This document shows, piece by piece, positions 24,232 through 34,223 of a stretch of DNA of 64,000 nucleotides; within the stretch, counting starts at the first letter, position 1, and every line of letters starts with the position of its first letter. Under the pieces are notes generated by a model, which made no database searches, had not been told where the DNA came from, and saw only the letters and a list, made by a program, of their open reading frames with translations. The DNA comes from Chitinophaga cymbidii (lineage in GTDB: Bacteria; Bacteroidota; Bacteroidia; Chitinophagales; Chitinophagaceae): positions 124,001-188,000 of the forward strand of contig NZ_BKAU01000005.1 in NCBI RefSeq assembly GCF_007992715.1, given 5' to 3'. Made by a program: the position numbers and the translations under genes.

Positions 24232-25542
24232 TTACAGCGATGCATATTCCTTTAACAGCAGTTGCAATTCCTTCACTTTATCCGGATACCGCTTTGCCAC
24301 GTTATGCTTTTCCGAGGGGTCGTTGGAGAGGTTGAACAACTCTGTTTCCGACGGCGCCGCTTTCGCGATCCGCAGCTTCCAGTCCCCATGGCGCACTGCT
24401 TCCAGCAAGCCGCCGGCATTCAGGTAATACAACACCCTTTCCGGCATGGACGGCTGTTTGCCGGTGATGTGGTTCCACATGCTGATGCCATTGATATTGC
24501 CGGGCAGCGGCGGCGTATAGCCGGTGGCGGTAGCAAGGGTGGGCAGCATGTCGTTCATGATGCAGGGAACATTTGAAAAGCTGCCTGCCGGGATGTGACC
24601 GGGCCACCATGCGAGGAAGGGCACGCGGTGCCCGCCTTCGTAAGTATTGGCCTTGCCTCCCCGGAAGGGACCGGTGGAGCCGTGGTCCCAGGGCTTTACA
24701 ATATCGCGCCCGAACATCCGGTCCGGCATATTGTTCCAGGGGCCGTTGTCGCTGGAGAAAAGTACGATCGTGTTTTTATCCAGCTGCTGCAATATCCTGC
24801 CCACGCAATCATCTATTTCTTCTATCACATCTCCGTACACCCCCGCGGCGGAATGCCCTTTCCATGCCGCGCCCGCGGCTACCGGCGCATGCGGCATCGG
24901 GAAGGGAAGGTACAGGAAGAAAGGCGCATCCTGGCGGCCGGCGCGCCGGATATACGCAATGGCGCTGTCTGTGTAGAGCTGCATCAGCTTGCTGTGGTCG
25001 GGCTTTTCAATCACACGTTCATGGTCCCGGAATACTGCCAGTACGGTATCTGTTTGTACGAACGGGTCCTGGAAATCGTGGCTGTACAGCATGCCGAAGA
25101 AATGATCGAAGCCGTGGGAGAGCGGCCTGGTACCCGGCTGGTCGCCCAGATGCCATTTGCCGATGATCATGGTCTGGTAGCCGTTGGCGCGGAACATTTT
25201 GCCAAGGCTGAAAATGCTGTCCGCCAGCCCGTTTTTCGAGCCGGGACCAACCACGCGCCCCAGCTTCACCTTATCCGCATAGCGGCCGGTGAGCAGCGAG
25301 GCCCTGGTGGGCGTGCAGGCGGGCGAAGGGTCCATGAAAGCCCCGCTCCTGAATCCATCCCGCGCCATTTTGTCCAGGTGCGGTGTTTTGATCAGCGGGT
25401 GGCCGTAGCAACCGAGGTCGCCATAACCCATGTCATCCGTGAGGATGAAGATCACGTTCGGCTTTTTACGTTTTTGGGCATGGGCGTCTGCGATGCTGAA
25501 GAAGCATGCGCAGAGCAGGAAATACAATGTTCGTCTGTTCAT
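24232..25542 (-). CDS. S1-family sulfatase (formylglycine type)
   Basis: 436 residues with a signal peptide (ending DAHAQ). The metal site ILTDDMGYGD, the formylglycine signature with Cys76 in ACTPTRASLLTG, GKWHLGD and SSDNGPW are all present, so this is a complete arylsulfatase-fold enzyme whose Cys must be oxidised by a maturase encoded elsewhere. It stands alone and is not in the large sulfatase operon. The substrate position cannot be inferred. A hairpin lies just downstream. Confidence 0.93.
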   Translation of the reverse strand: MNRRTLYFLLCACFFSIADAHAQKRKKPNVIFILTDDMGYGDLGCYGHPLIKTPHLDKMARDGFRSGAFMDPSPACTPTRASLLTGRYADKVKLGRVVGPGSKNGLADSIFSLGKMFRANGYQTMIIGKWHLGDQPGTRPLSHGFDHFFGMLYSHDFQDPFVQTDTVLAVFRDHERVIEKPDHSKLMQLYTDSAIAYIRRAGRQDAPFFLYLPFPMPHAPVAAGAAWKGHSAAGVYGDVIEEIDDCVGRILQQLDKNTIVLFSSDNGPWNNMPDRMFGRDIVKPWDHGSTGPFRGGKANTYEGGHRVPFLAWWPGHIPAGSFSNVPCIMNDMLPTLATATGYTPPLPGNINGISMWNHITGKQPSMPERVLYYLNAGGLLEAVRHGDWKLRIAKAAPSETELFNLSNDPSEKHNVAKRYPDKVKELQLLLKEYASL

Positions 25543-25947
25543 TCATATGCTGTTTGCATAAACATAGAAAAAAATAGCCCGGAACGCAAGCATGGGCCTA
25601 ATGTGGTGGCGGCAGAATGCAGCTAAATTCCAATAGTGATAAACCTCTTCTCTGATAATGACCTATTCCTGATCAGCCTTTATCAAACAATATGTAAATC
25701 AATGATAAGCTTTAGATAACTCATCTCTTATTGGAATGACTTGTATATAAGTCAGATATAGCTTACATATGGCTCACATACGGGTTATCCTCGAAAGATC
25801 GCTATGGGAGAAGGTTTTCAGGGATAAATAAAATACAATTTAAAAATTGTTAATGTGTAAAGCGTTTTCTTTCATTAAGGTCTTAAAAAAGGAGCGCATA
25901 GGATTTCGGATTATTTTGCATTAACTTGTTTATTCAGTTATTACACT
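25543..25947. other. 405-base AT-rich intergenic region before the GH5 gene
   Basis: The region lies between divergent genes, so it should hold promoters for both. It is much more AT-rich than the coding DNA. A 9-base inverted repeat (ATTCCAATA at 25627-25635, TATTGGAAT at 25729-25737) is present but widely spaced and may be chance. No operator like those of the LacI or GntR sets and no coding frame was found. Confidence 0.5.
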
Positions 25948-27087
25948 ATGGAACGCCGTTCTTTTATCAAAAATGCAGGATTACTGGCCGCGGGCTGCGG
26001 GCTCGGCGCCACCGCCGCAGCATCGTCAACCGTTTTCAGGGCCAATAAGCTCCCCGCCTGGAAAGGATTTAACCTGCTCGATTTCTTTTCGCCCGACCCT
26101 TCTAAATCCCGCCGGCCTACGCCGGAAGATCATTTCCGCTGGATGCGCGACTGGGGCTTCAACTTTGTGCGCGTACCGATCGCCTATCCCAATTACCTGG
26201 CGATCGACCGCAATAAAAAGATCACGCCCGAAGAAGTGTACAGGATAGATGAAGCCCGCGTGGCGGAGATCGAAAAGCTGGTAACGATGGCCCACCGCTA
26301 CGGCATGCACGTCAGCCTGAACCTCCACCGCGCGCCGGGATATTGCATCAATGCGGGATTTTACGAACCTTACAACTTGTGGAAAGACCAGGAGGCGCAG
26401 GATGCTTTCTGCTTTCACTGGAATTTCTGGGCCAGACGTTTCCGTTCCGTAGCGGCTGCAAAGCTCAGCTTCGACCTGGTGAACGAGCCGGCAATGCGGG
26501 AAGACATGAACGATCAGCATTCCCCGTCCTCCGCCGTGCCCGGCGCGGTATACCGCAAAGTAGCCGCGGCGGCGGCAGCCGCCATCCGCAAGGAAAACCC
26601 CGCCCGTATCGTTATCGCCGATGGCAACAACGTAGGCAACACCGTTATCCCCGAAATAATCGATCTGGATATCGCGCAAAGCTGCCGCGGATATTACCCC
26701 GGCAGGATCTCTCACTACAAGGCCCCCTGGGCGAACAAGGACGTTAACAACCTCCCCGAACCGAAGTGGCCCGGAAAAGTAGGCAATGAACACTACAGCC
26801 GGGAAATGTTGGAAAAATATTACCAGCCCTGGATCGATCTGGTGAATAAAGGCGTGGGCGTGCATTGCGGCGAATGCGGCTGCTGGAATAAAACGCCGCA
26901 TGCTGTTTTCCTCGCCTGGTTCGGTGATGTGCTGGACATACTGGGCAGCCACGGCATCGGCTTCGGGCTGTGGGAATTCAGCGGCGATTTTGGCGTGCTC
27001 AATTCCCGCCGCGCGGATGTGCAGTATGAGAACTGGTATGGGCAGCAGCTGGACAAAAAGCTGCTGGAGCTGTTGCGGCGCTCCTAG
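25948..27087 (+). CDS. GH5-family glycoside hydrolase, Tat-exported
   Basis: 379 residues. The N-terminus has a twin-arginine motif (RRSFIK) followed by an Ala/Gly-rich hydrophobic stretch. The TIM-barrel GH5 features are FNFVRVPIAYP, HVSLNLHRAPGY, the acid/base Glu180 in DLVNEP and the nucleophile Glu309 in VHCGECGCW. GH5 cleaves beta-glucans, beta-mannans and related glycans, and the subfamily was not assigned. It is monocistronic, with a long AT-rich upstream region and a 203-base gap before the kinase gene. Confidence 0.88.
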   Translation: MERRSFIKNAGLLAAGCGLGATAAASSTVFRANKLPAWKGFNLLDFFSPDPSKSRRPTPEDHFRWMRDWGFNFVRVPIAYPNYLAIDRNKKITPEEVYRIDEARVAEIEKLVTMAHRYGMHVSLNLHRAPGYCINAGFYEPYNLWKDQEAQDAFCFHWNFWARRFRSVAAAKLSFDLVNEPAMREDMNDQHSPSSAVPGAVYRKVAAAAAAAIRKENPARIVIADGNNVGNTVIPEIIDLDIAQSCRGYYPGRISHYKAPWANKDVNNLPEPKWPGKVGNEHYSREMLEKYYQPWIDLVNKGVGVHCGECGCWNKTPHAVFLAWFGDVLDILGSHGIGFGLWEFSGDFGVLNSRRADVQYENWYGQQLDKKLLELLRRS

Positions 27088-27131
27088 ACCGTATCCGGCC
27101 CGCTGCAATGCCGCGGCACGAAAGCCGCACC

Positions 27132-27169
27132 GCCGCAGCAGGAAAGCTGCATTGCCGCAGCAGGAAAGC
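27132..27169. repeat. Two 16-base direct repeats
   Basis: GCCGCAGCAGGAAAGC occurs at 27132-27147 and 27154-27169, 22 bases apart start to start, in the gap after the GH5 gene. It is probably a small slippage product. Confidence 0.6.
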
Positions 27170-27290
27170 CGCCCCGCCCCCGAAATGATCACCGGTCCCG
27201 CCAGCCGCTCACCCGATCCTGCAAAGGAATCATCCCCACCGGAGGATTACCCGGATTTTGGTAGTTTTATCCGTCTAACTGGTTTTATTC

Positions 27291-29120
27291 ATGCCGAGAT
27301 CTGCCTGGTTATTGCTTATTTGTTGTGCTTGCTGCCTGTCGTTGCCCGCCCGCTCCCAAACGGTGGAGCAATGCCGGCGCGCTATCGGGGAAGGGAATAA
27401 CTTCCTGTGGAAGTTCCTGCCGCTGGATGCCTGGGCGTCTTACCATGAAGCAATGGACATGGCGCTGGCGCTGGATGATGAATATCTTTTTGCGCAGGCC
27501 CTGCTGGGCATCGGGCAGGCGGTGTGGTACAATGGCAAGTTCTATGCCGCGGTAGATACCGTGAAGCTCAGCGTAAAGCACTTCCGGCGCGTGGGCGCGC
27601 GGGGCGATGAGGGCAGCGCTTTAAGGATACTCAGCAATATCTATGACGATCAGGGCGATTATGAAAATGCATTCAAAACGGTTTCCGAAGCGCTGAAACT
27701 TTTCGAAGACGGCAAGAACAATATGAACCATATATTGTCGCTCGTGCAGATGGGCTCGCTTTACCGGAACATGGGCGATTTTGAGACCGCCATGGCATAT
27801 TACCGGCGCGCGGAATCGTTGAAGCCCTACAAAGGCGAATATCCCTACCGGGAGCTGTATCACCGCATAGGCGAACTGTACGCCGCCATGGGAAAGATCG
27901 ATGAAGCCCGCGCCGCATATGGCAGATCGCGCATCGGCAACAAGGGCAGCAAGGTGGTCCGCATGCGGTTGGGCGATACCTATCTGCAGGAAAAAAAGTA
28001 TGACATCGCTTTCCGCTATTACGATTCGGTGTACAGGGAATCCACCCTGCTCACCGATATCAATATCATCATTGGCAGCACACTGGGACTGGGAAAGATC
28101 TACCTCGCGCGGAAAGATCTGCCGCATGCGCTGGAAATGGCGCAGACCTCGCTGGACCATTCCTCCCCGCGCGGCGCCCGGCAAAGCAAAAGGGCCGCCC
28201 TGAAGCTGCTCTCGGAGATTTACGAGGCCGGGGGAAACGACCGGCAGGCGCTGGAATATTACAAGCAGTATGAAGCACTGACAGACTCCGTGGTATCCGA
28301 AACCTTCAAGCGGAAACTGTTCAGCTTCCGGCAGGAAGCGGAAGCCGGCCGGCTGAAAGCGCAGCGCAACATCCTGGTCGCCTGTATCGCCGGCGTGCTG
28401 ATCGCCTGTATCTTCGTTTTTTCCATCATCCATCTACGGCACAAAAACGAAAAGCTGCACCTGAAGCAAAGGGCCGCGGAGCTGGAAATGAAAGCCCTGC
28501 GGGCGCAGATGAACCCTCACTTTATCTTTAACTGCCTCAGCTCCATCAACCACTTCATCCTCAATGAAGAAAACAACAGGGCCTCGCAATACCTCACCCG
28601 TTTTTCCAAGCTCATCCGCACCGTGCTGGTGAATGCCGGTAAAACAACCATCACCCTCGAAGAAGAGCTGGCCATGCTGCGCCTTTACCTGAATATGGAG
28701 CAGCTGCGGTTCAGGGAAGCATTCGACTATACCATCGAGTTCGACCCGGGCCTGCATCCTTCCATGATCTTCGTACCGTCCTTCATCCTGCAGCCCTTTT
28801 GTGAAAACGCCATCTGGCACGGGCTGCTGCATAAAGATGGAAAAGGAAAGCTCGGCATTCATTTCAGTATGAAAAATGATATACTGATATGCAAGATCAG
28901 CGACAACGGCATCGGCCGGGAGCGGGCGGCAGCGTTCCGCTCGGGCGCGGTGGAGAAAGGCGCCTCCTTCGGGAACAGGCTCAGCGCCGAAAGGCTGTCG
29001 CTTTTCAACGGCGATCTGACCGATACCTCTTTTGTGACGGAAGATATTAAAAACGAAAAAGGCGAAATAACGGGAACAATGGTAATTTTAAAGATACACA
29101 ACAAACCGGCCGATGATTAA
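27291..29120 (+). CDS. TPR-containing LytS-type sensor histidine kinase
   Basis: 609 residues: a signal peptide (ending PARSQ), a periplasmic domain of tetratricopeptide repeats (about 30-350), one membrane segment (about 365-383; ILVACIAGVLIACIFVFSII) and a His_kinase domain with the acceptor His near 409 in RAQMNPHFIFN. It ends in an HATPase domain (ENAIWHGLLH; ISDNGIGR). This architecture is common in Bacteroidota and usually pairs with a LytTR regulator, which is encoded next with an 8-base overlap. Confidence 0.93.
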   Translation: MPRSAWLLLICCACCLSLPARSQTVEQCRRAIGEGNNFLWKFLPLDAWASYHEAMDMALALDDEYLFAQALLGIGQAVWYNGKFYAAVDTVKLSVKHFRRVGARGDEGSALRILSNIYDDQGDYENAFKTVSEALKLFEDGKNNMNHILSLVQMGSLYRNMGDFETAMAYYRRAESLKPYKGEYPYRELYHRIGELYAAMGKIDEARAAYGRSRIGNKGSKVVRMRLGDTYLQEKKYDIAFRYYDSVYRESTLLTDINIIIGSTLGLGKIYLARKDLPHALEMAQTSLDHSSPRGARQSKRAALKLLSEIYEAGGNDRQALEYYKQYEALTDSVVSETFKRKLFSFRQEAEAGRLKAQRNILVACIAGVLIACIFVFSIIHLRHKNEKLHLKQRAAELEMKALRAQMNPHFIFNCLSSINHFILNEENNRASQYLTRFSKLIRTVLVNAGKTTITLEEELAMLRLYLNMEQLRFREAFDYTIEFDPGLHPSMIFVPSFILQPFCENAIWHGLLHKDGKGKLGIHFSMKNDILICKISDNGIGRERAAAFRSGAVEKGASFGNRLSAERLSLFNGDLTDTSFVTEDIKNEKGEITGTMVILKIHNKPADD

Positions 29121-29862
29121 CGCGATGATCATAGACGATGAGCATTATGCTTCCCAGGCACTGGTAACACTGCTGAAAAAACATTGTCCCGATGTGACGG
29201 TGACCGCCGTCTGCAACAACGCCAAGGAAGCGGTGATGCTCATCCGGGAATTACAACCGCAGCTCGTGTTCCTGGACATTGAAATGCCTTACCTGAACGG
29301 ATTTGAATTGCTTGAAATGTTAGGCCCCGTTTCGTTCGACTGCATCTTTACCACCAGCTACGATCAGTACGCGATCAAGGCCATCCGCTTCAGTGCGCTG
29401 GACTACCTGCTGAAGCCGGTGGACCCGGAAGAGCTGAAAACGGCTGTGGGCCGGGTAACGGGGAAAAGATCGCCTTCCCTGCAGCAGCAGATGGAGCTGT
29501 TATTGTCCAGGTTCCAGCAGCCGCAGCCCGCCGTGAACCGCATTGCCTTGCCTACCCTGGAAGGCTTGCAGATCATTCCCGTGAATTCCATCCTGTACTG
29601 CTCATCCAGTAGCAACTATACCATCTTCAATTTAACGGATCACCAGAAGCTGATCATTTCCCGCACCCTGAAAGAGATCGAAGAGATGCTGGAAGAGCAC
29701 CGTTTTCTCCGTGTGCACCATTCTTATCTTGTTAACCTCGATGAAGTGCGCAAATACAACCGGGGAGAGGGCGGCAGCCTGCTGATGAGCGATGGCGCCA
29801 CGATCGACGTGTCCCGCTCCCGGAAAGAAATGCTGCTGAAAAGGCTGCAACCGGGCAAATGA
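29113..29862 (+). CDS. LytTR-family response regulator
   Basis: 249 residues. The receiver domain (1-120) has the acidic pair IIDDE, phospho-acceptor Asp55 in VFLDIEMPYL and Lys in YLLKPVDP. The LytTR DNA-binding domain occupies about 145-247 (ILYCSSSSNYTIF; FLRVHHSYLVNLDEVRKY). The start overlaps the kinase gene by 8 bases, so the pair is translationally coupled. The target is unknown; the next gene, 78 bases downstream, encodes an outer-membrane beta-barrel and is a candidate. Confidence 0.95.
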   Translation: MINAMIIDDEHYASQALVTLLKKHCPDVTVTAVCNNAKEAVMLIRELQPQLVFLDIEMPYLNGFELLEMLGPVSFDCIFTTSYDQYAIKAIRFSALDYLLKPVDPEELKTAVGRVTGKRSPSLQQQMELLLSRFQQPQPAVNRIALPTLEGLQIIPVNSILYCSSSSNYTIFNLTDHQKLIISRTLKEIEEMLEEHRFLRVHHSYLVNLDEVRKYNRGEGGSLLMSDGATIDVSRSRKEMLLKRLQPGK

Positions 29863-29940
29863 TCCTTCAACGGCTCATTCATCACCGTCAACTGCTCAAT
29901 CCCGCTTTGCCTGCCTGTTATCCGGCTGTAGTTTCACATT

Positions 29941-32082
29941 ATGAGAACAGCCGCCATCATTCTTCCTGTATGCCTTTGCGTTGTCAGTGCGCGGGAGGCC
30001 GCGGCGCAAAAAAAAGACACGGTAAGAACGCTGAAGGAAGTGAATGTATCCGCCCGGCGGCCCATGATCACCCGAAAGGCGGACCGCTATATCATCAACG
30101 TGGAGAACAGCATGCTGTCCACCGGCTACTCCGGGCTGGACGTATTGCAGAAGTCCCCCGGCATCTGGGTCAGCCCGGACGGCAGCATCCGCATCACCGG
30201 CAACCTCTCCGTGACCGTGATGATCAACGACATCGTGCAGCGCATGTCCGGCCCCGAGCTGGCGGAATACCTGAAATCCTTACGCTCCGAAGACATCAGC
30301 AAAATAGAGGTGATCGCCAATCCACCTTCCGAGTACGAAGCCACCTCTTCCGGCGGCATCGTGCATATCATCCTGAAGAAAGCGCGGCAGCAGGGCGTTT
30401 CCGGCTCCGTATACGCGCAATACAAGCAGCAGGGCAAAAAGCCCTATGCGGGCGCGGGCTTCTCGGTGGATTACAAGCTGAAAAAATGGTACGCCTTCGG
30501 CGGATATAGCTACGTGCGAGATAACAGCGCCTACATCGGTAAAACATCCACCGATTACCCGGATAAAAGCCACATCTACAATTTCAACGACCGCATCAAT
30601 AACAATACGCGCCGGCAATACCGCGGCGGTGTGGTGTACGATTTTTCTTCCGACCATACGCTGAGCCTGCAGCACAACGGCAATGCCAGCAGGTTATTAC
30701 AGGGTTTCTATTCCACCCTTACGTATGACCGGCCTGGCGGACAGGTAACGGGCGATGCCAATACGGACTGGCACAGAACACCGAAGTTCAGCAGCACCAC
30801 GCTCAGCTATGCCTGGAGCATAGACAGTCTGGGCTCTTCGCTGAAAGTGATCGGCGACTACAGTCATGCCGGCAGGCACGAAACCAACACGCTGCTTTCC
30901 ATATACAGCGATCCGGCGATGGACCGCGGCTTCCGCACCACCACGCCGAGCGCCACGGACATGTACAGCGCGCAGGTGGATTACACCCATGCCATGCAAA
31001 AGAAATCCGCTGTCAGAACCGGGTTCAAATACGTGCAGATCAACCGGCACAATACTATCCTGGCGGAAGATGACGCGAATGGCGACTGGATCAAGAACCC
31101 CGCGCGCAGTGACGACTTCCGCTATAGCGAGCAGCTCCTGATGTTTTACGGCTCCTTCGAAAAACGCATTCTCCGCACCAGCATCAAGGCAGGGTTGCGG
31201 GGAGAACAAACCTATTCCAAAGGCATTTCCATCATATCCGGCGAAGCCATCCGCCGGAATTATTTCGGCTGGTTCCCGTCCCTGTTCGTTGACCACAGCC
31301 TGCAGGAAGAAAAAGGAAATTCCATTCACCTGAACTATGCAAGGCGGGTAGGGAGGCCCGCTTATAATGATCTGAATCCCTACCGCCTGCAGGTAAACGA
31401 TTTTGCAATTTTAACAGGTAACCCCAATTTGCAACCCCAATATACACATAGCATCCAGGCAGGTTATACCTGGCGTCACGAGTACTCGGCAGACCTATAT
31501 TTTAAATCTACCACTAATTATATAGCGCAAACTGCCCGTACTGTTGAGGAACGCATCATAGAGCACATGTCAAAGAACTTTCCGCGTAATACGGAATTTG
31601 GTTTGTCTTTGAGTGCGCCTGTTGCCATTCTCAAAAACTGGCGCGCCGATAACGGCCTGCTGCTATATTATTCTACCGCGGAACTAGATGAGGTACGGAT
31701 CTCCCGTACCTCGATTTCGCTTAAAACCGCGCATACCTACACCTGGGAAAAGGTAGCGGACATCGACCTGTATGTGGAATACAGTTCTCCATCCACCCGT
31801 GCCAACTCAAGACTGTCCGCCATATTTTATACGGATATCGGCATCACCCGCCGGATGTGGAATAACAAAGGCCGGCTGCGCCTGAGCTTTACGGACATCT
31901 TCAACACTTTCCGCGAAAGGGAGCTGACGGAATATGAAGGCACGCGCATCGACTTTTACCAGAAACGGCCCACGCGCACGGCCTCGCTTTCATTCGTGTG
32001 GAATTTTAAAGCGGGAAAGGAATTTGCAAAGAAGAAGATCGATGCGAACAATTCGGATGAAAAACGAAGGATGGGAAATTGA
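29941..32082 (+). CDS. Outer-membrane beta-barrel family protein (TonB-receptor-like)
   Basis: 713 residues with a signal peptide (ending REAAAQ). It contains a TonB-plug-like domain (VNVSARRPMITRKADRY; YSGLDVLQKSPGIWV; SKIEVIANPPSEYEATSSGGIVHIILKK) and a long barrel. It lacks the N-terminal carboxypeptidase-D-like domain usual in this family, starting almost directly with the plug. There is no SusD partner. A 240-base stretch inside the gene (31381-31620) has clearly lower GC than the rest. Substrate unknown. Confidence 0.85.
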   Translation: MRTAAIILPVCLCVVSAREAAAQKKDTVRTLKEVNVSARRPMITRKADRYIINVENSMLSTGYSGLDVLQKSPGIWVSPDGSIRITGNLSVTVMINDIVQRMSGPELAEYLKSLRSEDISKIEVIANPPSEYEATSSGGIVHIILKKARQQGVSGSVYAQYKQQGKKPYAGAGFSVDYKLKKWYAFGGYSYVRDNSAYIGKTSTDYPDKSHIYNFNDRINNNTRRQYRGGVVYDFSSDHTLSLQHNGNASRLLQGFYSTLTYDRPGGQVTGDANTDWHRTPKFSSTTLSYAWSIDSLGSSLKVIGDYSHAGRHETNTLLSIYSDPAMDRGFRTTTPSATDMYSAQVDYTHAMQKKSAVRTGFKYVQINRHNTILAEDDANGDWIKNPARSDDFRYSEQLLMFYGSFEKRILRTSIKAGLRGEQTYSKGISIISGEAIRRNYFGWFPSLFVDHSLQEEKGNSIHLNYARRVGRPAYNDLNPYRLQVNDFAILTGNPNLQPQYTHSIQAGYTWRHEYSADLYFKSTTNYIAQTARTVEERIIEHMSKNFPRNTEFGLSLSAPVAILKNWRADNGLLLYYSTAELDEVRISRTSISLKTAHTYTWEKVADIDLYVEYSSPSTRANSRLSAIFYTDIGITRRMWNNKGRLRLSFTDIFNTFRERELTEYEGTRIDFYQKRPTRTASLSFVWNFKAGKEFAKKKIDANNSDEKRRMGN

Positions 32083-32138
32083 GTTGTGGGAAAGTGCGAA
32101 CATTTCTTATCTTGTCGGAAGTCATCAAATTATTCCAC

Positions 32139-34223
32139 ATGTCTCGTATCCGACACCTTATTTCACTGTCGCTATTAATGTTCACCCTTCAGGTAAATGC
32201 CCAGGTACCTGTTGACCTTTCTTCATTTAACCCGAAGAGCGGCGCGAAAGCAACCGTCAGCCGGCATTTGCTGCATGTCAGCTGGCCCGCCGGCGAAGGC
32301 CGCACGGGAAAGCTTGTTTTTGATCTCAATAGTAAAGGCGCTTTGTTCCAAAGCATGCAAATAAATACCGCCGGAGCGGTGAACGAAGTGGCCCGGCAGC
32401 TGGACCCTGCTTTCCTGCTGACCACCGGCAAGCGGGACCTTATTTCGCAGAACGGCTGGAACATATTTTTCGATAAAACAAACAAACTGCCGCGCGAACT
32501 TTTTCACGTGCGGGTAACCCGGAAGAAAGCCAGTGTGCATAGCGACGGCACCCGCACCGTGGTGAAGATAGGAGCCGCGCAGGCCGGCCCGTTCAGCGGT
32601 GATATAGAAGTTACGTTGTACCACGGAAGCCCGTTGTTCAATGTGGCGGCCGTGATGGCGACGCAGATAGATTCTACCGCTATCCTGTATGATGCGGGAC
32701 TGGTGAGTAAAAACAATCCCTGGGACAGGATCGCCTGGTCGGATACGGACAACAAGCTGCAATCCACTCCCGCTGTGGCGGACAGCTTCGTGAACGTAGC
32801 GGTGAAGTACAGAACGATCATCGGGGAGAATGAAAAAGGCAGCCTGGCCGTTTTCCCCGCGCCGCATCAATATTTTTATCCGCTGGATGAAGCATTCAAT
32901 TTAAAATTCACCTGGTACGGCAATAATTACCGGAAATGGGCGAAAGGCTTCGGCCTCGGCATCCGGCAGGACCCGATGGGTGATAACCGCTGGGTGCCCT
33001 GGTTCAACGCGCCGCCCAATACGCAGCAACGCCTGAATTTCTTTTGCCTGCTGGACGCGGGAAAAGCGGGCGCAGCACTGGAAGCCGTGAAGCAATTCAC
33101 CCGCGGCGATGCTTACCTGCCCCTGCCCGGATATAAAACCATGAGCAGCCATTTTCACAACGAAAATGTGATGCACCGCATACTCGCAGGCAAACCGCTG
33201 CCGGACAATCCTGACTTCATGCAGGTATTCCGCAGCACGGGCATCGATATTGTTCACCTCGCGGAGTTTCATTATACCGCACACCCGAAAGGTCCCGATG
33301 ATAAGCGCCTGCTGGAACTGAAAACACTGCACGATATGTGCAAACGTTTTTCCAGTGATAAATTCCTGCTGCTGCCCGGCGAAGAACCGAACGAATTTTA
33401 CGGCGGCCACTGGCTGAGCTTCTTCCCCAAGCCTGTGTACTGGATCATGTCCCGCAAGCCCGACGCGCCTTTCGTGGAAACTGATCCGAAATACGGGAAG
33501 GTATACCGCATCGGTAATAAAGAAGAGATGCTGAAGCTGCTGGAACTGGAAAACGGGCTGGCGTGGACAGCGCATCCCAGAACAAAAGGTTCCACCGGTT
33601 ACCCCGATAAATACCGGCAGGAAGATTTCTTCACCTCCGATCATTTCTTCGGCGCCGCCTGGAAAGCCATGCCGGCAGACCTTTCCATAGACCGGCTCGG
33701 CCTCCGCGTGCTCGACCTGCTGGACGATATGGCCAACTGGGGACACAAAAAACATGTACTCGCCGAAGCGGATTTATTCACCATCAACCCGCAAAACGAA
33801 ATGTACGCGCACCTCAACGTAAACTATCTGCAGCTGGATACCTTGCCGCAGTATGAAAACGGCTGGCAGTCCGTGCTCGATGCCATGAAGCAGGGAAAGT
33901 TCTTTGTTTCCACCGGCGAAGTGCTGCTGCCTTCATTTACCGTGAATGGTAAAAAGACGGGAGAAACGCTTTCACTGGGCGCGGACGGCAAAGCCACCAT
34001 CGCCATTGATGTGAAATGGACGTTCCCGCTGAACCATGCGACGATCATTTCCGGCGATGGCAAGGAAGTGTACAAAGAGCGCATCAGCCTGCATGAAACG
34101 AAGGCTTTTGGCGGGCAGCAGTTTACCTTCAATGTTGACCTGCGCAACAGGAAATGGGTGCGGGTGGAAGTATGGGATGCGGCGGTGAACGGCGCGTTCA
34201 CCCAGCCGGTGTGGATAGAGTAG
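32139..34223 (+). CDS. Secreted PHP/CehA-like metal-dependent hydrolase candidate
   Basis: 694 residues from the ATG at 32139, which gives the signal peptide MSRIRHLISLSLLMFTLQVNAQ. The N-terminal half (about 25-330) is beta-rich and unassigned. The region after about residue 340 has metal-ligand-like clusters SSHFHNE, IVHLAEFH, LLPGEEPNEFYGGHW and TAHPRTKG, resembling PHP/CehA-type phosphoesterases. The C-terminus (about 580-694) looks like a beta-sandwich. The substrate is unknown. The 3' end overlaps the convergent GH92-GH105 gene by 26 bases. Confidence 0.65.
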   Translation: MSRIRHLISLSLLMFTLQVNAQVPVDLSSFNPKSGAKATVSRHLLHVSWPAGEGRTGKLVFDLNSKGALFQSMQINTAGAVNEVARQLDPAFLLTTGKRDLISQNGWNIFFDKTNKLPRELFHVRVTRKKASVHSDGTRTVVKIGAAQAGPFSGDIEVTLYHGSPLFNVAAVMATQIDSTAILYDAGLVSKNNPWDRIAWSDTDNKLQSTPAVADSFVNVAVKYRTIIGENEKGSLAVFPAPHQYFYPLDEAFNLKFTWYGNNYRKWAKGFGLGIRQDPMGDNRWVPWFNAPPNTQQRLNFFCLLDAGKAGAALEAVKQFTRGDAYLPLPGYKTMSSHFHNENVMHRILAGKPLPDNPDFMQVFRSTGIDIVHLAEFHYTAHPKGPDDKRLLELKTLHDMCKRFSSDKFLLLPGEEPNEFYGGHWLSFFPKPVYWIMSRKPDAPFVETDPKYGKVYRIGNKEEMLKLLELENGLAWTAHPRTKGSTGYPDKYRQEDFFTSDHFFGAAWKAMPADLSIDRLGLRVLDLLDDMANWGHKKHVLAEADLFTINPQNEMYAHLNVNYLQLDTLPQYENGWQSVLDAMKQGKFFVSTGEVLLPSFTVNGKKTGETLSLGADGKATIAIDVKWTFPLNHATIISGDGKEVYKERISLHETKAFGGQQFTFNVDLRNRKWVRVEVWDAAVNGAFTQPVWIE

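Noticed and set aside
25627..25737. Inverted repeat ATTCCAATA/TATTGGAAT
   Set aside because: Only 9 bases per arm with 93 bases between them in AT-rich DNA; likely chance.
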